DNA from: Methanosarcina sp. KYL-1
GTDB lineage: Archaea > Halobacteriota > Methanosarcinia > Methanosarcinales > Methanosarcinaceae
Length of the DNA: 45,151 bases
NCBI RefSeq assembly: GCF_024372725.1
Contig: NZ_VOUA01000033.1
Location: 1-45,151, forward strand
Direction of reading: 5' to 3'
Of this stretch, positions 8,080-17,385 are shown piece after piece. Each line of letters starts with the position of its first letter. Position 1 is the first letter of the stretch. The position numbers were made by a program, and so were the translations under genes. The notes under the pieces are model-generated. The model saw only the letters and a program-made list of their open reading frames with translations, did no database searches and was not told the DNA's origin.

Positions 8080-8556
8080 ATGGATGCCAGAACAATTATC
8101 CAATCATTAACCGGGGCATTTTCAGAGGCAATTTCCGAAGCCGAGGTCGAATCCCCTGTCCGCATAAGGGCATACGTGGACGGCAGCTTTGCAAAAGAGG
8201 TCTGCCAGTACCTGAAAGATTCCCTTCAGTTCGACCACCTCTGCTCCGTCTGCGGAGTGGACTACCCCAAAAGAAACGAGCTGGAAGTAGTCTACCACAT
8301 AGCTTCATACGACCACCCTGTGGTCCTGACGCTGAAAGCAAGGCTGCCAAGGGATTCCCCTGAAATCGAATCTATTGTACCTGTATACTGGAATGCTAAC
8401 TGGTATGAAAGGGAAACCTACGAACTCTACGGGATCATGTTCAAAAACCATCCGAACCTGAAACCTCTGGTGCTTCCCGAAGAAATGCTGGGCGAATGGC
8501 CCCTTCGGAAAGACTACGAGGGTTTCCCGAACAGGACTGCAAGAAACCTGGTGTGA
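8080..8556 (+). CDS. fpoC: FpoC, F420H2 dehydrogenase subunit (NuoC-like)
   Basis: A 158-residue hydrophilic subunit of the connecting arm. Family blocks seen are VCGVDYPKRNELEVVYHIAS, WYERETYELYGIMFKNHPNL and WPLRKDYEGFP, which match NuoC. No cofactor motif is expected. It lies between fpoB and fpoD with a 10-bp gap to the latter. Confidence 0.95.
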   Translation: MDARTIIQSLTGAFSEAISEAEVESPVRIRAYVDGSFAKEVCQYLKDSLQFDHLCSVCGVDYPKRNELEVVYHIASYDHPVVLTLKARLPRDSPEIESIVPVYWNANWYERETYELYGIMFKNHPNLKPLVLPEEMLGEWPLRKDYEGFPNRTARNLV

Positions 8557-8566
8557 GGGGTGAAAA

Positions 8567-9691
8567 ATGGAAGAAATGCTTGGATCAAATGAGATGATTG
8601 TACACCTGGGCCCCCAGCATCCCATGCAGCCCGGACCCTTCAGGCTGAACCTGAGGTTGAAAGGGGAAACTGTGATGGATGCTGAGGTGGAACTGGGTTT
8701 CATTCACAAAGGCATAGAAAAGATCCTGGAGAACAAGACATACCTCCAGGGAATTACAATCGTGGACAGGATCTGCTATCTGGTGGCCCTGACAAACGAA
8801 GAATGTTTTGTGGGCTGCGTAGAAAAGCTGGCAGGAATCGAGGTTCCCGAAAGGGCTCAGTACATAAGAGTCATTGTAGAAGAGCTCTCCAGGCTCCAGA
8901 GCCACCTGCTTGGTATGGGTGAGTATGGGGAATTCATCGGCTTTGTTTCCATGTTCATGTACACGATCAAGGAAAGGGAAGATATCCTGACCCTTATCGA
9001 CATGGTTACCGGAGCCCGGGTTACACACACTTTCCTCAAGTTCGGAGGAGTGCGCGACGACCTGCCTGAAGGTTTCAAGGAAAAAGCCCTTCCTGTCCTG
9101 AACAACCTCAAGAGAGTAATTGACGATTACGAGGAAATGTTCAACACGGACAGAATCTACAGGGAACGTGCTGAGGGTGTTGGCATCCTTACCGCAGACG
9201 TTGCAAAGAGCCTTGGGGTTTCGGGGCCTGCGCTCCGGGCAACGGGCGTTCCTTTCGATATAAGGAAGAACGAGCCCTACCTTGTTTATAAGGACCTGGA
9301 CTTCAAGGTCTGTACCGACACCGCAGGGGACTGCGCTGCAAGGGTGCGGGTCAGGCTTAACGAGATGCGGGAGAGTATCTATATTATAGAACAGTGCCTT
9401 GACCGGATCCCTGGCGGCCCGATCTTCCCGGTAAACTCTCCCTATGGCAGGAGGACCCCTGTTATGAGAGTTCCCGCCGGAGAGGTGTTCCACAGGGTCG
9501 AAGACCCGAGAGGCGAGATGGGCATGTACATGGTCTCCGACGGCACGGACAAGCCCCACAGGGTAAAAGTCAGAGGCCCCTACTTCCCGACCCTTCAGGC
9601 CCTGCCTCCGCTGATTAAGGGCACAACGGTTGCGGACGTGGCAGCAATTTCAGGCAGCATGGACGGCTGCACCAGTGAAGCGGATAGGTGA
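8567..9691 (+). CDS. fpoD: FpoD, F420H2 dehydrogenase subunit (NuoD-like)
   Basis: The 374-residue subunit is related to NuoD and the large subunit of NiFe hydrogenases, and forms the quinone-type (here methanophenazine) pocket with FpoB and FpoH. It shows NEMIVHLGPQHPMQPGPFRL near the N-terminus, GFIHKGIEK, LLGMGEYGEF and ATGVPFDIRKNEPY. The hydrogenase nickel cysteines are absent, as expected for this branch. Its stop overlaps the first possible start of fpoH. Confidence 0.96.
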   Translation: MEEMLGSNEMIVHLGPQHPMQPGPFRLNLRLKGETVMDAEVELGFIHKGIEKILENKTYLQGITIVDRICYLVALTNEECFVGCVEKLAGIEVPERAQYIRVIVEELSRLQSHLLGMGEYGEFIGFVSMFMYTIKEREDILTLIDMVTGARVTHTFLKFGGVRDDLPEGFKEKALPVLNNLKRVIDDYEEMFNTDRIYRERAEGVGILTADVAKSLGVSGPALRATGVPFDIRKNEPYLVYKDLDFKVCTDTAGDCAARVRVRLNEMRESIYIIEQCLDRIPGGPIFPVNSPYGRRTPVMRVPAGEVFHRVEDPRGEMGMYMVSDGTDKPHRVKVRGPYFPTLQALPPLIKGTTVADVAAISGSMDGCTSEADR

Positions 9692-9696
9692 GTGTG

Positions 9697-10734
9697 ATGA
9701 TAGAAATCCCTGAATTCATAGTTCCGTTCCTTCCCTGGATCCGCGGGATTGTAGGCCTGTCCCTTATAGGAGCCATCTTCCTGGGCGCAATGGGTGCGGT
9801 CTGGATTGAACGTAAACTCTCAGCCGACATCCAGTTCAGGTACGGCCCCATGAGGGTAGGAAAATTCGGGCTCCTGCAGCTGGTAGCCGATGCGATCAAG
9901 CTCTTTACGAAAGAAGACCTTAGGCCAAAGAACGCTGACCGTCTCCTTTTCGACAACGCCCCGATCTTCATGATGGGCTCGGTTTTCCTTATGCTTGTTG
10001 CAATCCCCGTAGGTGCTGTTTTTATTAACGGGGTCGAGTACCCGTTAGCGGCAACCGAAATGGACATCAGTGTCCTTTATATCGAGGCAGTGTCTGCAAT
10101 TTCCATCTTCGGGATTTTCATGATTGCCTACGGTTCGAACAACAAGTATTCTCTCCTTGGTGCATTCAGGAACTTTGCCCGGATGGTCGGGTATGAAGTG
10201 CCCCTCGGAATCACTGTTGTAAGTGTGGCTGTAATGACCGGGTCCCTTAACATCGTGGAAATCGCACAGGCCCAGGGGCTTGTCTGGAACATTTTCTTGC
10301 AGCCGCTCGGATTTATTGTCTTCTTTATTGCCCTTATGGCTGATATGGGAAGGCTTCCTTTCGACCAGAACGAGTCCGAAGAAGAACTGGTCGCAGGGTG
10401 GATTACCGAATACACAGGAATGCGTTTCGGGCTCGGGTTCTTTGCCGAGTACATCCACATGATCCTCGGTTCTTTCCTTGTGGCTCTTCTCTTCCTTGGC
10501 GGCTGGAACGTGCCGGCATTTGTAGCAAACAACCCGATACTTGGCCTTATTGCCCCCACAGGTTTCCTGCTTGTGAAAACCGTTCTTGTCCTGTGTACTA
10601 TTATCATGATGAGATGGGCTGTCCCCAGGTTCAGAATCGACCAGGTAGTGGACCTCAGCTGGAAAAAGCTCCTGCCTCTGTCCCTCCTGAACCTTGCCTG
10701 GGCAGTGGGCCTCGGGCTCTATCTGGGAGTGTGA
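9697..10734 (+). CDS. fpoH: FpoH, F420H2 dehydrogenase membrane subunit (NuoH-like)
   Basis: A 345-residue membrane subunit with about eight helices that joins the peripheral arm to the proton pumps. It has the NuoH signatures ERKLSADIQFRYGPMRVG and LPFDQNESEEELVAG followed by TEYTGMRFGLGFFAEY, the acidic loop near the quinone site. I chose ATG 9697 because GGTG lies 6 nt upstream; a GTG at 9688 would add three residues and overlap the fpoD stop. Confidence 0.95.
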   Translation: MIEIPEFIVPFLPWIRGIVGLSLIGAIFLGAMGAVWIERKLSADIQFRYGPMRVGKFGLLQLVADAIKLFTKEDLRPKNADRLLFDNAPIFMMGSVFLMLVAIPVGAVFINGVEYPLAATEMDISVLYIEAVSAISIFGIFMIAYGSNNKYSLLGAFRNFARMVGYEVPLGITVVSVAVMTGSLNIVEIAQAQGLVWNIFLQPLGFIVFFIALMADMGRLPFDQNESEEELVAGWITEYTGMRFGLGFFAEYIHMILGSFLVALLFLGGWNVPAFVANNPILGLIAPTGFLLVKTVLVLCTIIMMRWAVPRFRIDQVVDLSWKKLLPLSLLNLAWAVGLGLYLGV

Positions 10735-10740
10735 GAGAGC

Positions 10741-11151
10741 ATGGTTCTTAAAAATATCAGATATGCGCTTAAAAACATCCCTAAGGAACGCGTAACCAGG
10801 CTGTGCCCTGAAGTGGAAAGCCCGCTCTCCGACAGGTTCAGGGGGCTGCAGATCCTCGACAAAAGTAAATGTATAGGCTGTGGGATCTGTGCCAACACCT
10901 GCCCTAACAACGCAATCAGGATCGTAAAAGCCCCGATTGCCCCTGGCAGTGGAAAACAGCGCTGGTTCCCGGAAATTGACATAGGTCACTGCCTCTTCTG
11001 TGGGCTTTGCATTGACCAGTGCCCGAAAGGTGCACTTTCCAGCGGGAAAGAATACTGCAAGGGCGTCGTCAAGTGGACTCACAAAGACCTGCTCATGACC
11101 CCTGAAAAACTTGCCCGGGAAGTTGACCTTGAGGAAGGTGATGAGAGATGA
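10741..11151 (+). CDS. fpoI: FpoI, F420H2 dehydrogenase 2x[4Fe-4S] subunit (NuoI-like)
   Basis: A 136-residue ferredoxin-like subunit with two cluster motifs, CIGCGICANTCP (about 42-53) and CLFCGLCIDQCP (about 83-94). In the complex it passes electrons from the F420-oxidising FpoF protein to FpoB; no fpoF gene lies in this window. The start is 6 nt after fpoH and the stop overlaps fpoJ (ATGA). Confidence 0.96.
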   Translation: MVLKNIRYALKNIPKERVTRLCPEVESPLSDRFRGLQILDKSKCIGCGICANTCPNNAIRIVKAPIAPGSGKQRWFPEIDIGHCLFCGLCIDQCPKGALSSGKEYCKGVVKWTHKDLLMTPEKLAREVDLEEGDER

Positions 11152-11438
11152 CCGGACTTGAATCTATCGGAGCCCTTCTGGAAATGGGGGCATTTGGCCT
11201 GCTTGCCGTAGTAACGGTATTCTTCGCAATCTTTGTGGTTATCGCAAAGGACGTTGTGAGGGCCGGACTTGCCCTTATCATGTGCATGTTCGGCGTTGCA
11301 GCGCTCTACATCTTATTGAACGCCCAGTTCCTCGGAATTGTCCAGGTGCTGGTCTACATCGGGGCAATCGGAGTTTTGATCCTCTTTGCCGTGATGCTTA
11401 CCAAGCGCGAACTCGGAGGTGCTTCCAATGCAGATTAA
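11148..11438 (+). CDS. fpoJ: FpoJ N-terminal half (NuoJ-like)
   Basis: A 96-residue membrane protein with three helices equal to the N-terminal part of NuoJ, including the block LGIVQVLVYIGAIGVLILFAVML. The remaining NuoJ helices are in the next gene. A split fpoJ is known in Methanosarcina, so this is not a frameshift in this genome. It overlaps fpoI by 4 nt and the next gene by 11 nt. Confidence 0.93.
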   Translation: MTGLESIGALLEMGAFGLLAVVTVFFAIFVVIAKDVVRAGLALIMCMFGVAALYILLNAQFLGIVQVLVYIGAIGVLILFAVMLTKRELGGASNAD

Positions 11439-11679
11439 CCGGCCAGCAGCCCTTGCAGTGTCCCTGCTCTTCCTGTTCGTCGTGGTGCTGGGGACCTTCG
11501 GGACTTCCTGGAATACCGTCTCCGAACTTCCCGCTAACCCGGCTGACCAGAGCAACATAGAAGGCATTGGCATGCTCATCTTCACCCAGTACGTGGTGCC
11601 TTTTGAGGTCCTGTCAATCGTCCTGCTTGCGTCCCTGATCGGGGCAATCTATATGGCAAAAGGAGAGGGAGACAAATGA
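11428..11679 (+). CDS. fpoJ: FpoJ C-terminal half (NuoJ-like)
   Basis: An 83-residue protein with two membrane helices (about 10-29 and 53-75) corresponding to the C-terminal part of NuoJ, with [22 protein letters not shown] 11428 has GGAGGTG 6 nt upstream, inside the preceding gene. A GTG at 11419 would add three residues but lacks that site. It ends overlapping fpoK. Confidence 0.92.
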   Translation: MQINRPAALAVSLLFLFVVVLGTFGTSWNTVSELPANPADQSNIEGIGMLIFTQYVVPFEVLSIVLLASLIGAIYMAKGEGDK

Positions 11680-11978
11680 TTCCCTTAAGCTTTTACCTCG
11701 GCCTTGCAGCCCTGCTTTTCTCCATCGGGCTCTACGGCGTAATGACACATAAAAGCGGTATCAGGCTGATCATGTGCATCGAGCTCATGCTGAACTCCGC
11801 AAACCTGAACCTTGTGGCTTTCTCAAGTTACACGGACACCTTAAACGGCCAGGTCTTTGCCCTGTTCTCCATTGCTCTTGCGGCTGCCGAAGCAGCAATC
11901 GGGTTTGCTATCTTCATGGCAATCTACAGGATGCATGACAGGATCAACCTTGACGAGCTTAACCTTCTGAGGTGGTAA
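11676..11978 (+). CDS. fpoK: FpoK, F420H2 dehydrogenase membrane subunit (NuoK-like)
   Basis: A 100-residue subunit, the usual NuoK length, with three helices. The conserved membrane glutamates lie in [22 protein letters not shown] and in [17 protein letters not shown], residues implicated in proton transfer. It overlaps fpoJ by ATGA. Confidence 0.96.
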   Translation: MIPLSFYLGLAALLFSIGLYGVMTHKSGIRLIMCIELMLNSANLNLVAFSSYTDTLNGQVFALFSIALAAAEAAIGFAIFMAIYRMHDRINLDELNLLRW

Positions 11979-11980
11979 AA

Positions 11981-13990
11981 ATGGCTCTGGAAGAATTTGC
12001 ATTTTTGATCCCGGTGCTTCCGGCACTGGCTTTTGTAATCACCTTCTTCTTCGGGAAGAAACTGCCCTCCGGAGGGGCAATCGTTCCGATAGCAGCCATT
12101 GCCGCCTCCTTCGTAATCTCTTTCATGATTACCCTGGGGCTCCTGGCAAACCCTGAAGAGGTTGTCAGCCAGTCCGTTTCCTGGTTTGCAGTGCTCAACC
12201 TGGGAGTATTAATTGACCCCCTGGCTGCAGTTATGCTGTCCATGGTCACTTTCGTGAGCCTGCTTATCCACATCTACGCAGTCGGGTACATGTCCCACGA
12301 CCCCGCAAAGTCCAGGTACTTCGCAGAAACCGCACTCTTCACCGCGGCCATGCTGTCCCTTATCCTCTCGGACAACATCCTGCAGCTCTTTGTCTCCTGG
12401 GAACTTGTGGGGCTTTGCTCTTACCTGCTGATCGGTTTCTGGTTTGAAAAGCCCTCGGCTGCATCCGCTGCAAAGAAAGCTTTCCTGACCACCAGGATCG
12501 GAGACGTGATGTTCCTTACGGGCATCATCGTGCTCACCGCAGACCTCCTGAAACTTGCAGGCGGGTTCACCGAAGGGGTATACCTGCTCCGCTTTGACGA
12601 GATTTTCGGGTACATCCCCCAGCTTTCGGCCCTGCAGGCAAACGTTTTCGGCTTTGAAGTGAGCCACCTTACTATTATTACTCTGCTCTTCTTCGGAGGA
12701 GCCGTAGGGAAATCCGGGCAGTTCCCCCTGCATGTGTGGCTTCCCGACGCAATGGAAGGCCCGACAACGGTTTCAGCCCTTATACATGCAGCAACAATGG
12801 TTACTGCGGGGGTCTACCTGGTCGCAAGGACTTTCCCGATGTTCATCGCAGCCCCCGACTCCCTGATGGTCGTGGCCTACTTCGGAGGCTTTACCGCCCT
12901 CTTTGCAGGCACCATGGGCATTGTGATGAACGACCTCAAGCGTGTGCTGGCCTTTTCCACTATCAGCCAGCTCGGGTATATGATGCTCGGCCTTGGGCTG
13001 GGAGCAGCTATCGGGCTTGAGGCAGTGGGAGTTTCCCTCTTCCACCTGATCAACCACGCTTTCTTCAAGGCCCTCCTCTTCCTCTGTGCCGGAAGTGTGA
13101 TCCACGCAGTCGGAACCCAGGACATGAGGGAGCTCGGAGGCGTAGGAAAGGTAATGCCGATCACTGCAGCCACCATGGCCGTTGCAGCCCTTGCCCTTGC
13201 GGGTTTCGGGATCCCCGGAACCTCAATCGGGACAAGCGGTTTCTTCTCAAAAGACGCAATCATCGAGAGTGCATTCCTCTTCGGAGAACACACCCACAAC
13301 TGGGTCCCATACCTGTTCTCCATCGCAGCTGCACTTCTTACCTCGATTTACATCTTCAGGCTGATCTTCATGACCTTTACGGGAAAGCCGCGGAGCAGCT
13401 ACGGCGGGCACGAGTCTCCTGCAGTGATGACCATTCCGCTCGGCATCCTGGCACTCTTTGCCCTGGTGTTCGGCGGGCTGACCCAGACCGGCTTCATGAA
13501 CTTCCTTGAAGAAACCTTTACAAACAGCTTTGTTTCCGTGGACATCGGAAGCCTTGCCGAAATCGGCGGGAACGAACTTGTCCATGCTGCAGGGCACGAG
13601 CCTCTTTTCATCCTCTGGCTCCCGCTCATTGTTGCTCTTGCAGGTCTCGGAATTGCCTTTGCGCTCTACTACCTGAGGGCAGTGGACCTCGGAGCCCTGG
13701 CTTCCATGAAGAACCCGGTCTACAAGCTGCTCTACAAGCGCTACTACCAGCACGAGATCTACACGGAATTCTTCTCAATCGGTGTGGTCTACGGCGTCGT
13801 TGCCTTCCTGGCCCAGGTAGTTGACGTGGTCGTTGACAGCATTGTGGAGGCAGTCGGAATTGTCACGGTTGCTGCAAGCGAAGAGCTCCGGAAAATCCAG
13901 ACCGGGGTTGTCCAGACCTATGCAACCGTCGTGATCGCAGGTGTGAGCCTGTTGATAATACTTGTTAAGTTGATAATGGAGGTGCTGTGA
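11981..13990 (+). CDS. fpoL: FpoL, F420H2 dehydrogenase proton-pump subunit (NuoL-like)
   Basis: The 669-residue antiporter-like subunit is the outermost proton pump. Key blocks are SWELVGLCSYLLIGFWF with its conserved glutamate, FPLHVWLPDAMEGPTTVSAL with the broken-helix histidine, the FSTISQLGYMMLGLGLG segment, and a C-terminal extension expected to form the lateral helix. ATG 11981 follows GAGGTGG; an upstream GTG at 11972 overlaps fpoK. The stop shares a base with the fpoM start (TGATG). Confidence 0.96.
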   Translation: MALEEFAFLIPVLPALAFVITFFFGKKLPSGGAIVPIAAIAASFVISFMITLGLLANPEEVVSQSVSWFAVLNLGVLIDPLAAVMLSMVTFVSLLIHIYAVGYMSHDPAKSRYFAETALFTAAMLSLILSDNILQLFVSWELVGLCSYLLIGFWFEKPSAASAAKKAFLTTRIGDVMFLTGIIVLTADLLKLAGGFTEGVYLLRFDEIFGYIPQLSALQANVFGFEVSHLTIITLLFFGGAVGKSGQFPLHVWLPDAMEGPTTVSALIHAATMVTAGVYLVARTFPMFIAAPDSLMVVAYFGGFTALFAGTMGIVMNDLKRVLAFSTISQLGYMMLGLGLGAAIGLEAVGVSLFHLINHAFFKALLFLCAGSVIHAVGTQDMRELGGVGKVMPITAATMAVAALALAGFGIPGTSIGTSGFFSKDAIIESAFLFGEHTHNWVPYLFSIAAALLTSIYIFRLIFMTFTGKPRSSYGGHESPAVMTIPLGILALFALVFGGLTQTGFMNFLEETFTNSFVSVDIGSLAEIGGNELVHAAGHEPLFILWLPLIVALAGLGIAFALYYLRAVDLGALASMKNPVYKLLYKRYYQHEIYTEFFSIGVVYGVVAFLAQVVDVVVDSIVEAVGIVTVAASEELRKIQTGVVQTYATVVIAGVSLLIILVKLIMEVL

Positions 13991-15477
13991 TGCTGCCGGT
14001 CGCATCGTTGCTGATCCTGGTGCCGCTGATTTTTGCAGCAGTGACCTTTTTTGCAAAAACGAAAGAACAGGCTGCAGGAATGGGCCTTCTCGGGTCTTTG
14101 GTGACCCTGGGCCTTGCCCTTTATGCCTACATGAACTTTGACAGCAGCACGGCTGCAATGCAGTTCTTTGAGTCCGTGGAGTGGATCCCCTCCCTCGGGG
14201 TCAGCTACACCGTGGGAATTGACGGCATTTCCATGCCCCTCATATTGCTCAATGCAATTGTGATCCCCCTTCTGGTCCTCTACTCCTGGAAAGAGGAGAG
14301 AGAAGCCCCTAACAGGTTCTACGGCCTGATCCTTACCATGCAGGCTGCAGTTATCGGGGTCTTCGTAGCCCTGGACTTCTTCATGTTCTACATCTTCTGG
14401 GAGCTTACCCTGATCCCGCTCTTCTTCATGGTGAACATCTGGGGCGGGGAAAAGAGGGCCCATGCGTCCTACAAGTTCTTCATCTACACGCATGTCGCAT
14501 CCCTTGTAATGCTCCTGGGAATCTTCGGGCTCTTCTATGCTGCCTGGCAGCAGACCGGGGTCCCGACCTTCGACATAAGGGAACTGATCGCACAGTTCCA
14601 GTTCTTTGAGTCCGGAATGCTCAGGGATGCAATCTTCCTTGCAATCCTCTTTGGGTTCCTGGCAAAGATCCCGACTTTCCCCTTCCACTCCTGGCTTCCG
14701 GATGCCTACTCCGAAGCCCCGACCGCAGGCAGTGTGCTCTTTGTCCTGCTCAAGATCGGTGGATACGGGCTCTTCAGGATCATCCTGCCGATGCTTCCTA
14801 ACACCGGAAGCCCCAACCTGATCATTGCCATGATGGGTCTTCTCGGGTCGGTCAGCATCCTCTACGGAGCTCTCCTGGCACTCAGGCAAAAGGACCTCAA
14901 ACGCATGATCGCCTACTCCAGTGTGAGCCACATGGGCTATGTGACCCTGGGTTCGGCAGGCCTTGTAGCCCTCTCGGTTTCGGGTGCGATGTTCCAGCAG
15001 TTCTCCCACGGGCTTATCATGAGCATCCTGTTCATGTCCGCAGGCGCAATCCATGCCAGTGCAGGTACAAGGATCATCAACGAGCTCGGCGGGCTTGCCC
15101 GGAAGATGCCCAAACTGGCAGTTATCATGATGGTCGGCTTTATGGCCTCTCTCGGCCTCCCGGGCCTTACGGGGTTCATTGCCGAGTTCCTGGTGCTGAC
15201 CTTCAGCTTCGTGAACCTGCCCGGCTTTGTGGTAATCGCCCTGCTTGCAATCGTGATTACTGCGGGATACCACCTCTGGGCAATGCAGCGGGCAATGTTC
15301 GGAGTGTACAATGAGAAACTCGGGGACGTGAAGGACATAAATGCGCTTCAGGTCTTCTCCATGGCCGTAATCGCCCTCCTGGTGCTTTACTTCGGCCTGA
15401 ACCCGAGCCCGGTGCTTGATATGATGATTACTAATTCGGAAGCAATAGTCAGCCTGGCGGCTGCAGCGGGGGTGTGA
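13990..15477 (+). CDS. fpoM: FpoM, F420H2 dehydrogenase proton-pump subunit (NuoM-like)
   Basis: A 495-residue antiporter-like membrane subunit. It shows FYIFWELTLIPLFFMV with the conserved glutamate, FPFHSWLPDAYSEAPTAGSV, and MIAYSSVSHMGYVTLG. GGAGGTG precedes ATG 13990, which shares its A with the fpoL stop. It ends 3 nt before fpoN. Confidence 0.96.
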   Translation: MLPVASLLILVPLIFAAVTFFAKTKEQAAGMGLLGSLVTLGLALYAYMNFDSSTAAMQFFESVEWIPSLGVSYTVGIDGISMPLILLNAIVIPLLVLYSWKEEREAPNRFYGLILTMQAAVIGVFVALDFFMFYIFWELTLIPLFFMVNIWGGEKRAHASYKFFIYTHVASLVMLLGIFGLFYAAWQQTGVPTFDIRELIAQFQFFESGMLRDAIFLAILFGFLAKIPTFPFHSWLPDAYSEAPTAGSVLFVLLKIGGYGLFRIILPMLPNTGSPNLIIAMMGLLGSVSILYGALLALRQKDLKRMIAYSSVSHMGYVTLGSAGLVALSVSGAMFQQFSHGLIMSILFMSAGAIHASAGTRIINELGGLARKMPKLAVIMMVGFMASLGLPGLTGFIAEFLVLTFSFVNLPGFVVIALLAIVITAGYHLWAMQRAMFGVYNEKLGDVKDINALQVFSMAVIALLVLYFGLNPSPVLDMMITNSEAIVSLAAAAGV

Positions 15478-15480
15478 AGC

Positions 15481-16926
15481 ATGGAAAACCTGACGCTCCT
15501 CGCACCTGAACTCGCAATTGCGGTTACCGGCCTCTTTGTCCTGCTGGCAGGGATTTTCATGTCCCCCCAGGCCAAAAACATGCTGGGATACCTTGCAACC
15601 TTCGGCATCCTTGGAGCCCTCGGCCTGACAGTCGGGAGCTTCGGGACCGAAGCAGCAATGTTTTCGGGCACCCTCAGCATCGATGCCCTCTCCCAGTTCT
15701 TCAAACTGGTCTTCCTGGCAGTCGCCCTGCTGGTCTCGGTAGCTGCAATCAAGTACACCGAAGACAGCAACCACACCGAAGAGTTCTATGCCCTGGTGCT
15801 CTTTGCAACCTTCGGCATGATGTTCGTGGCCTCAGCCAACGACCTGATCGTGCTCTTCTGCGCCTTTGAGCTTGCAAGCCTGGCTACCTATGCCCTTGCA
15901 GGCTACGAAAAGCAGAACGCAAGGTCCCTCGAAGCCGCAATGAAGTACTTCGTGATCGGCTCGGTCTCGGCTGCCCTGATGCTCTTTGGCATCTCCTTCG
16001 TCTACGGGGCAACCGGCACGACGAGCATCCCCCTGATCGCAGCAAACAGCGGGCTCCTTGTGAACAACCCCATCGGGCTTGTGGCAGTCGTCCTGCTAAT
16101 TGCAGGCTTCGGCTTCAAGATGGCCCTTGTGCCCTTCCACATGTGGGCTCCGGATACCTACCAGGGCTCCCCCTCGGTCGTGTCCGCCCTCCTTGCAGCC
16201 GGGTCCAAGAAGATGGGCTTTGTTGCAGCCTTCAGGCTTTTCATCGTGGCCCTCATAGCCCTTCAGCCTGACTGGCAGCTCGCCTTTACGATCCTGGCTG
16301 TTGTTACCATGACCTTCGGAAACGTGGTAGCAGTTGCCCAGACCAGCGTCAAGCGCATGCTCGCCTACTCGTCCCTGGCCCAGGCCGGGTACATTGCAAT
16401 GGCCTTCGTGGTCATGACCCCCATGGCCCTTACAGGCGGCATCCTCTACGCCCTTGCCCACGCCTTCATGAAGGCAGGCGCATTCATAGCCGCTGCAGCC
16501 GTGGTCTGGATGGTCACCTCGGAAAAGAAAGGAAACCTGGAAGTCCCCGACCACCTTGACAGCTTTAAGGGCCTCGGGAAGAGAATGCCTCTTGCAGCCA
16601 TTTCCATGACGATATTCGTCTTTGCCCTTGCCGGGATTCCCCCGACTGCAGGGTACATGGCCAAGTTCGTGCTCTTCTCCTCGACCATCCAGGCAGGGCT
16701 TGTATGGCTTGCGGTTATTGCCATCCTGAACAGTGCTCTTTCCCTGTTCTACTACGCAAGGCTCGTGAAGTACATGTACTTCCTGCCTCCCGATGGTGAA
16801 AAGGTCAGCACTCCCTTCCCGTACGCAATGGCCCTCCTGCTCGCAGTGGCTGGCGTCCTGGTAATCGGCATCTGGCCCGAACCCTTCATGCAGTGGGCAA
16901 TGGAAGCGGCAAAGGTACTGGTCTAA
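15481..16926 (+). CDS. fpoN: FpoN, F420H2 dehydrogenase proton-pump subunit (NuoN-like)
   Basis: A 481-residue antiporter-like subunit, the third pump of the membrane arm. Recognisable blocks are FCAFELASLATYALAGYEK, VPFHMWAPDTYQGSPSVVSA and MLAYSSLAQAGYIAMAF. The gene is followed by a 22-nt spacer with AAGGAGGT before fpoO. Confidence 0.96.
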   Translation: MENLTLLAPELAIAVTGLFVLLAGIFMSPQAKNMLGYLATFGILGALGLTVGSFGTEAAMFSGTLSIDALSQFFKLVFLAVALLVSVAAIKYTEDSNHTEEFYALVLFATFGMMFVASANDLIVLFCAFELASLATYALAGYEKQNARSLEAAMKYFVIGSVSAALMLFGISFVYGATGTTSIPLIAANSGLLVNNPIGLVAVVLLIAGFGFKMALVPFHMWAPDTYQGSPSVVSALLAAGSKKMGFVAAFRLFIVALIALQPDWQLAFTILAVVTMTFGNVVAVAQTSVKRMLAYSSLAQAGYIAMAFVVMTPMALTGGILYALAHAFMKAGAFIAAAAVVWMVTSEKKGNLEVPDHLDSFKGLGKRMPLAAISMTIFVFALAGIPPTAGYMAKFVLFSSTIQAGLVWLAVIAILNSALSLFYYARLVKYMYFLPPDGEKVSTPFPYAMALLLAVAGVLVIGIWPEPFMQWAMEAAKVLV

Positions 16927-16948
16927 GGAGTTAAGGAGGTAAAGAGAA

Positions 16949-17320
16949 ATGACAGATTGTGATCTTTGCGGACGCGCAATCCCGACCGTAAACCCGGTCA
17001 GGGTCCTGCGCCCTCTCCTCAAGTTCGCCTACCCCGAAGGAGTCTGGAAAGGCCTCTGCGAGACCTGCCTTGAATCCGCCGAGGAAACCCGCGTAAAAGT
17101 GGCAAAAGAGACCTCTGCAGGCAAAAAAGGCAAATGCGCCCTCTGCGGAGATAAAACCGACCTTTACGCCGTGGAAATGCATATCCCTGACTTCTCAAAA
17201 GAAGTCGTAAAAAAGAATGCAATGCTCTGTGAGAAATGCTTAAAGGCAGCCGGTGAGACTTACGTGAAGTTCAAGAGGGAACAGCACGGGGAACACGGGC
17301 ACGGGCACGGGCATCATTAA
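16949..17320 (+). CDS. fpoO: FpoO, F420H2 dehydrogenase accessory metal-binding subunit
   Basis: The last fpo gene; its 123-residue product is a small soluble protein special to the Methanosarcina-type complex and has no counterpart in bacterial complex I. Four CxxC pairs are visible (CDLC, CETC, CALC, CEKC), enough for two rubredoxin- or zinc-ribbon-like sites, and a histidine-rich tail GHGHGHH. FpoO has been described as a likely iron-sulfur protein; its role is not settled. It is the intact parent of three partial copies further downstream (18326-18691, 19944-20174, 28890-29189). Confidence 0.95.
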   Translation: MTDCDLCGRAIPTVNPVRVLRPLLKFAYPEGVWKGLCETCLESAEETRVKVAKETSAGKKGKCALCGDKTDLYAVEMHIPDFSKEVVKKNAMLCEKCLKAAGETYVKFKREQHGEHGHGHGHH

Positions 17321-17330
17321 GTGAGGTTGA

Positions 17331-17363
17331 AGCTGCTGTTATGGCGGCTTTTTTCTTCCTTTT
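17331..17363 (+). terminator. Terminator of the fpo operon
   Basis: AGCTGCT (17331-17337) pairs with GGCGGCT (17343-17349), allowing G-U pairs, followed by a T-rich run. Closely related hairpins follow each of the three degraded fpoO copies, which shows the copied segment included the terminator. Confidence 0.7.
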
Positions 17364-17385
17364 TTTTGATTATTGAAATCTCATT

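Noticed and set aside
11419-11438. fpoJ split as a sequencing frameshift
   Set aside because: The second half has its own GGAGGTG and ATG, and split fpoJ is known in this genus.
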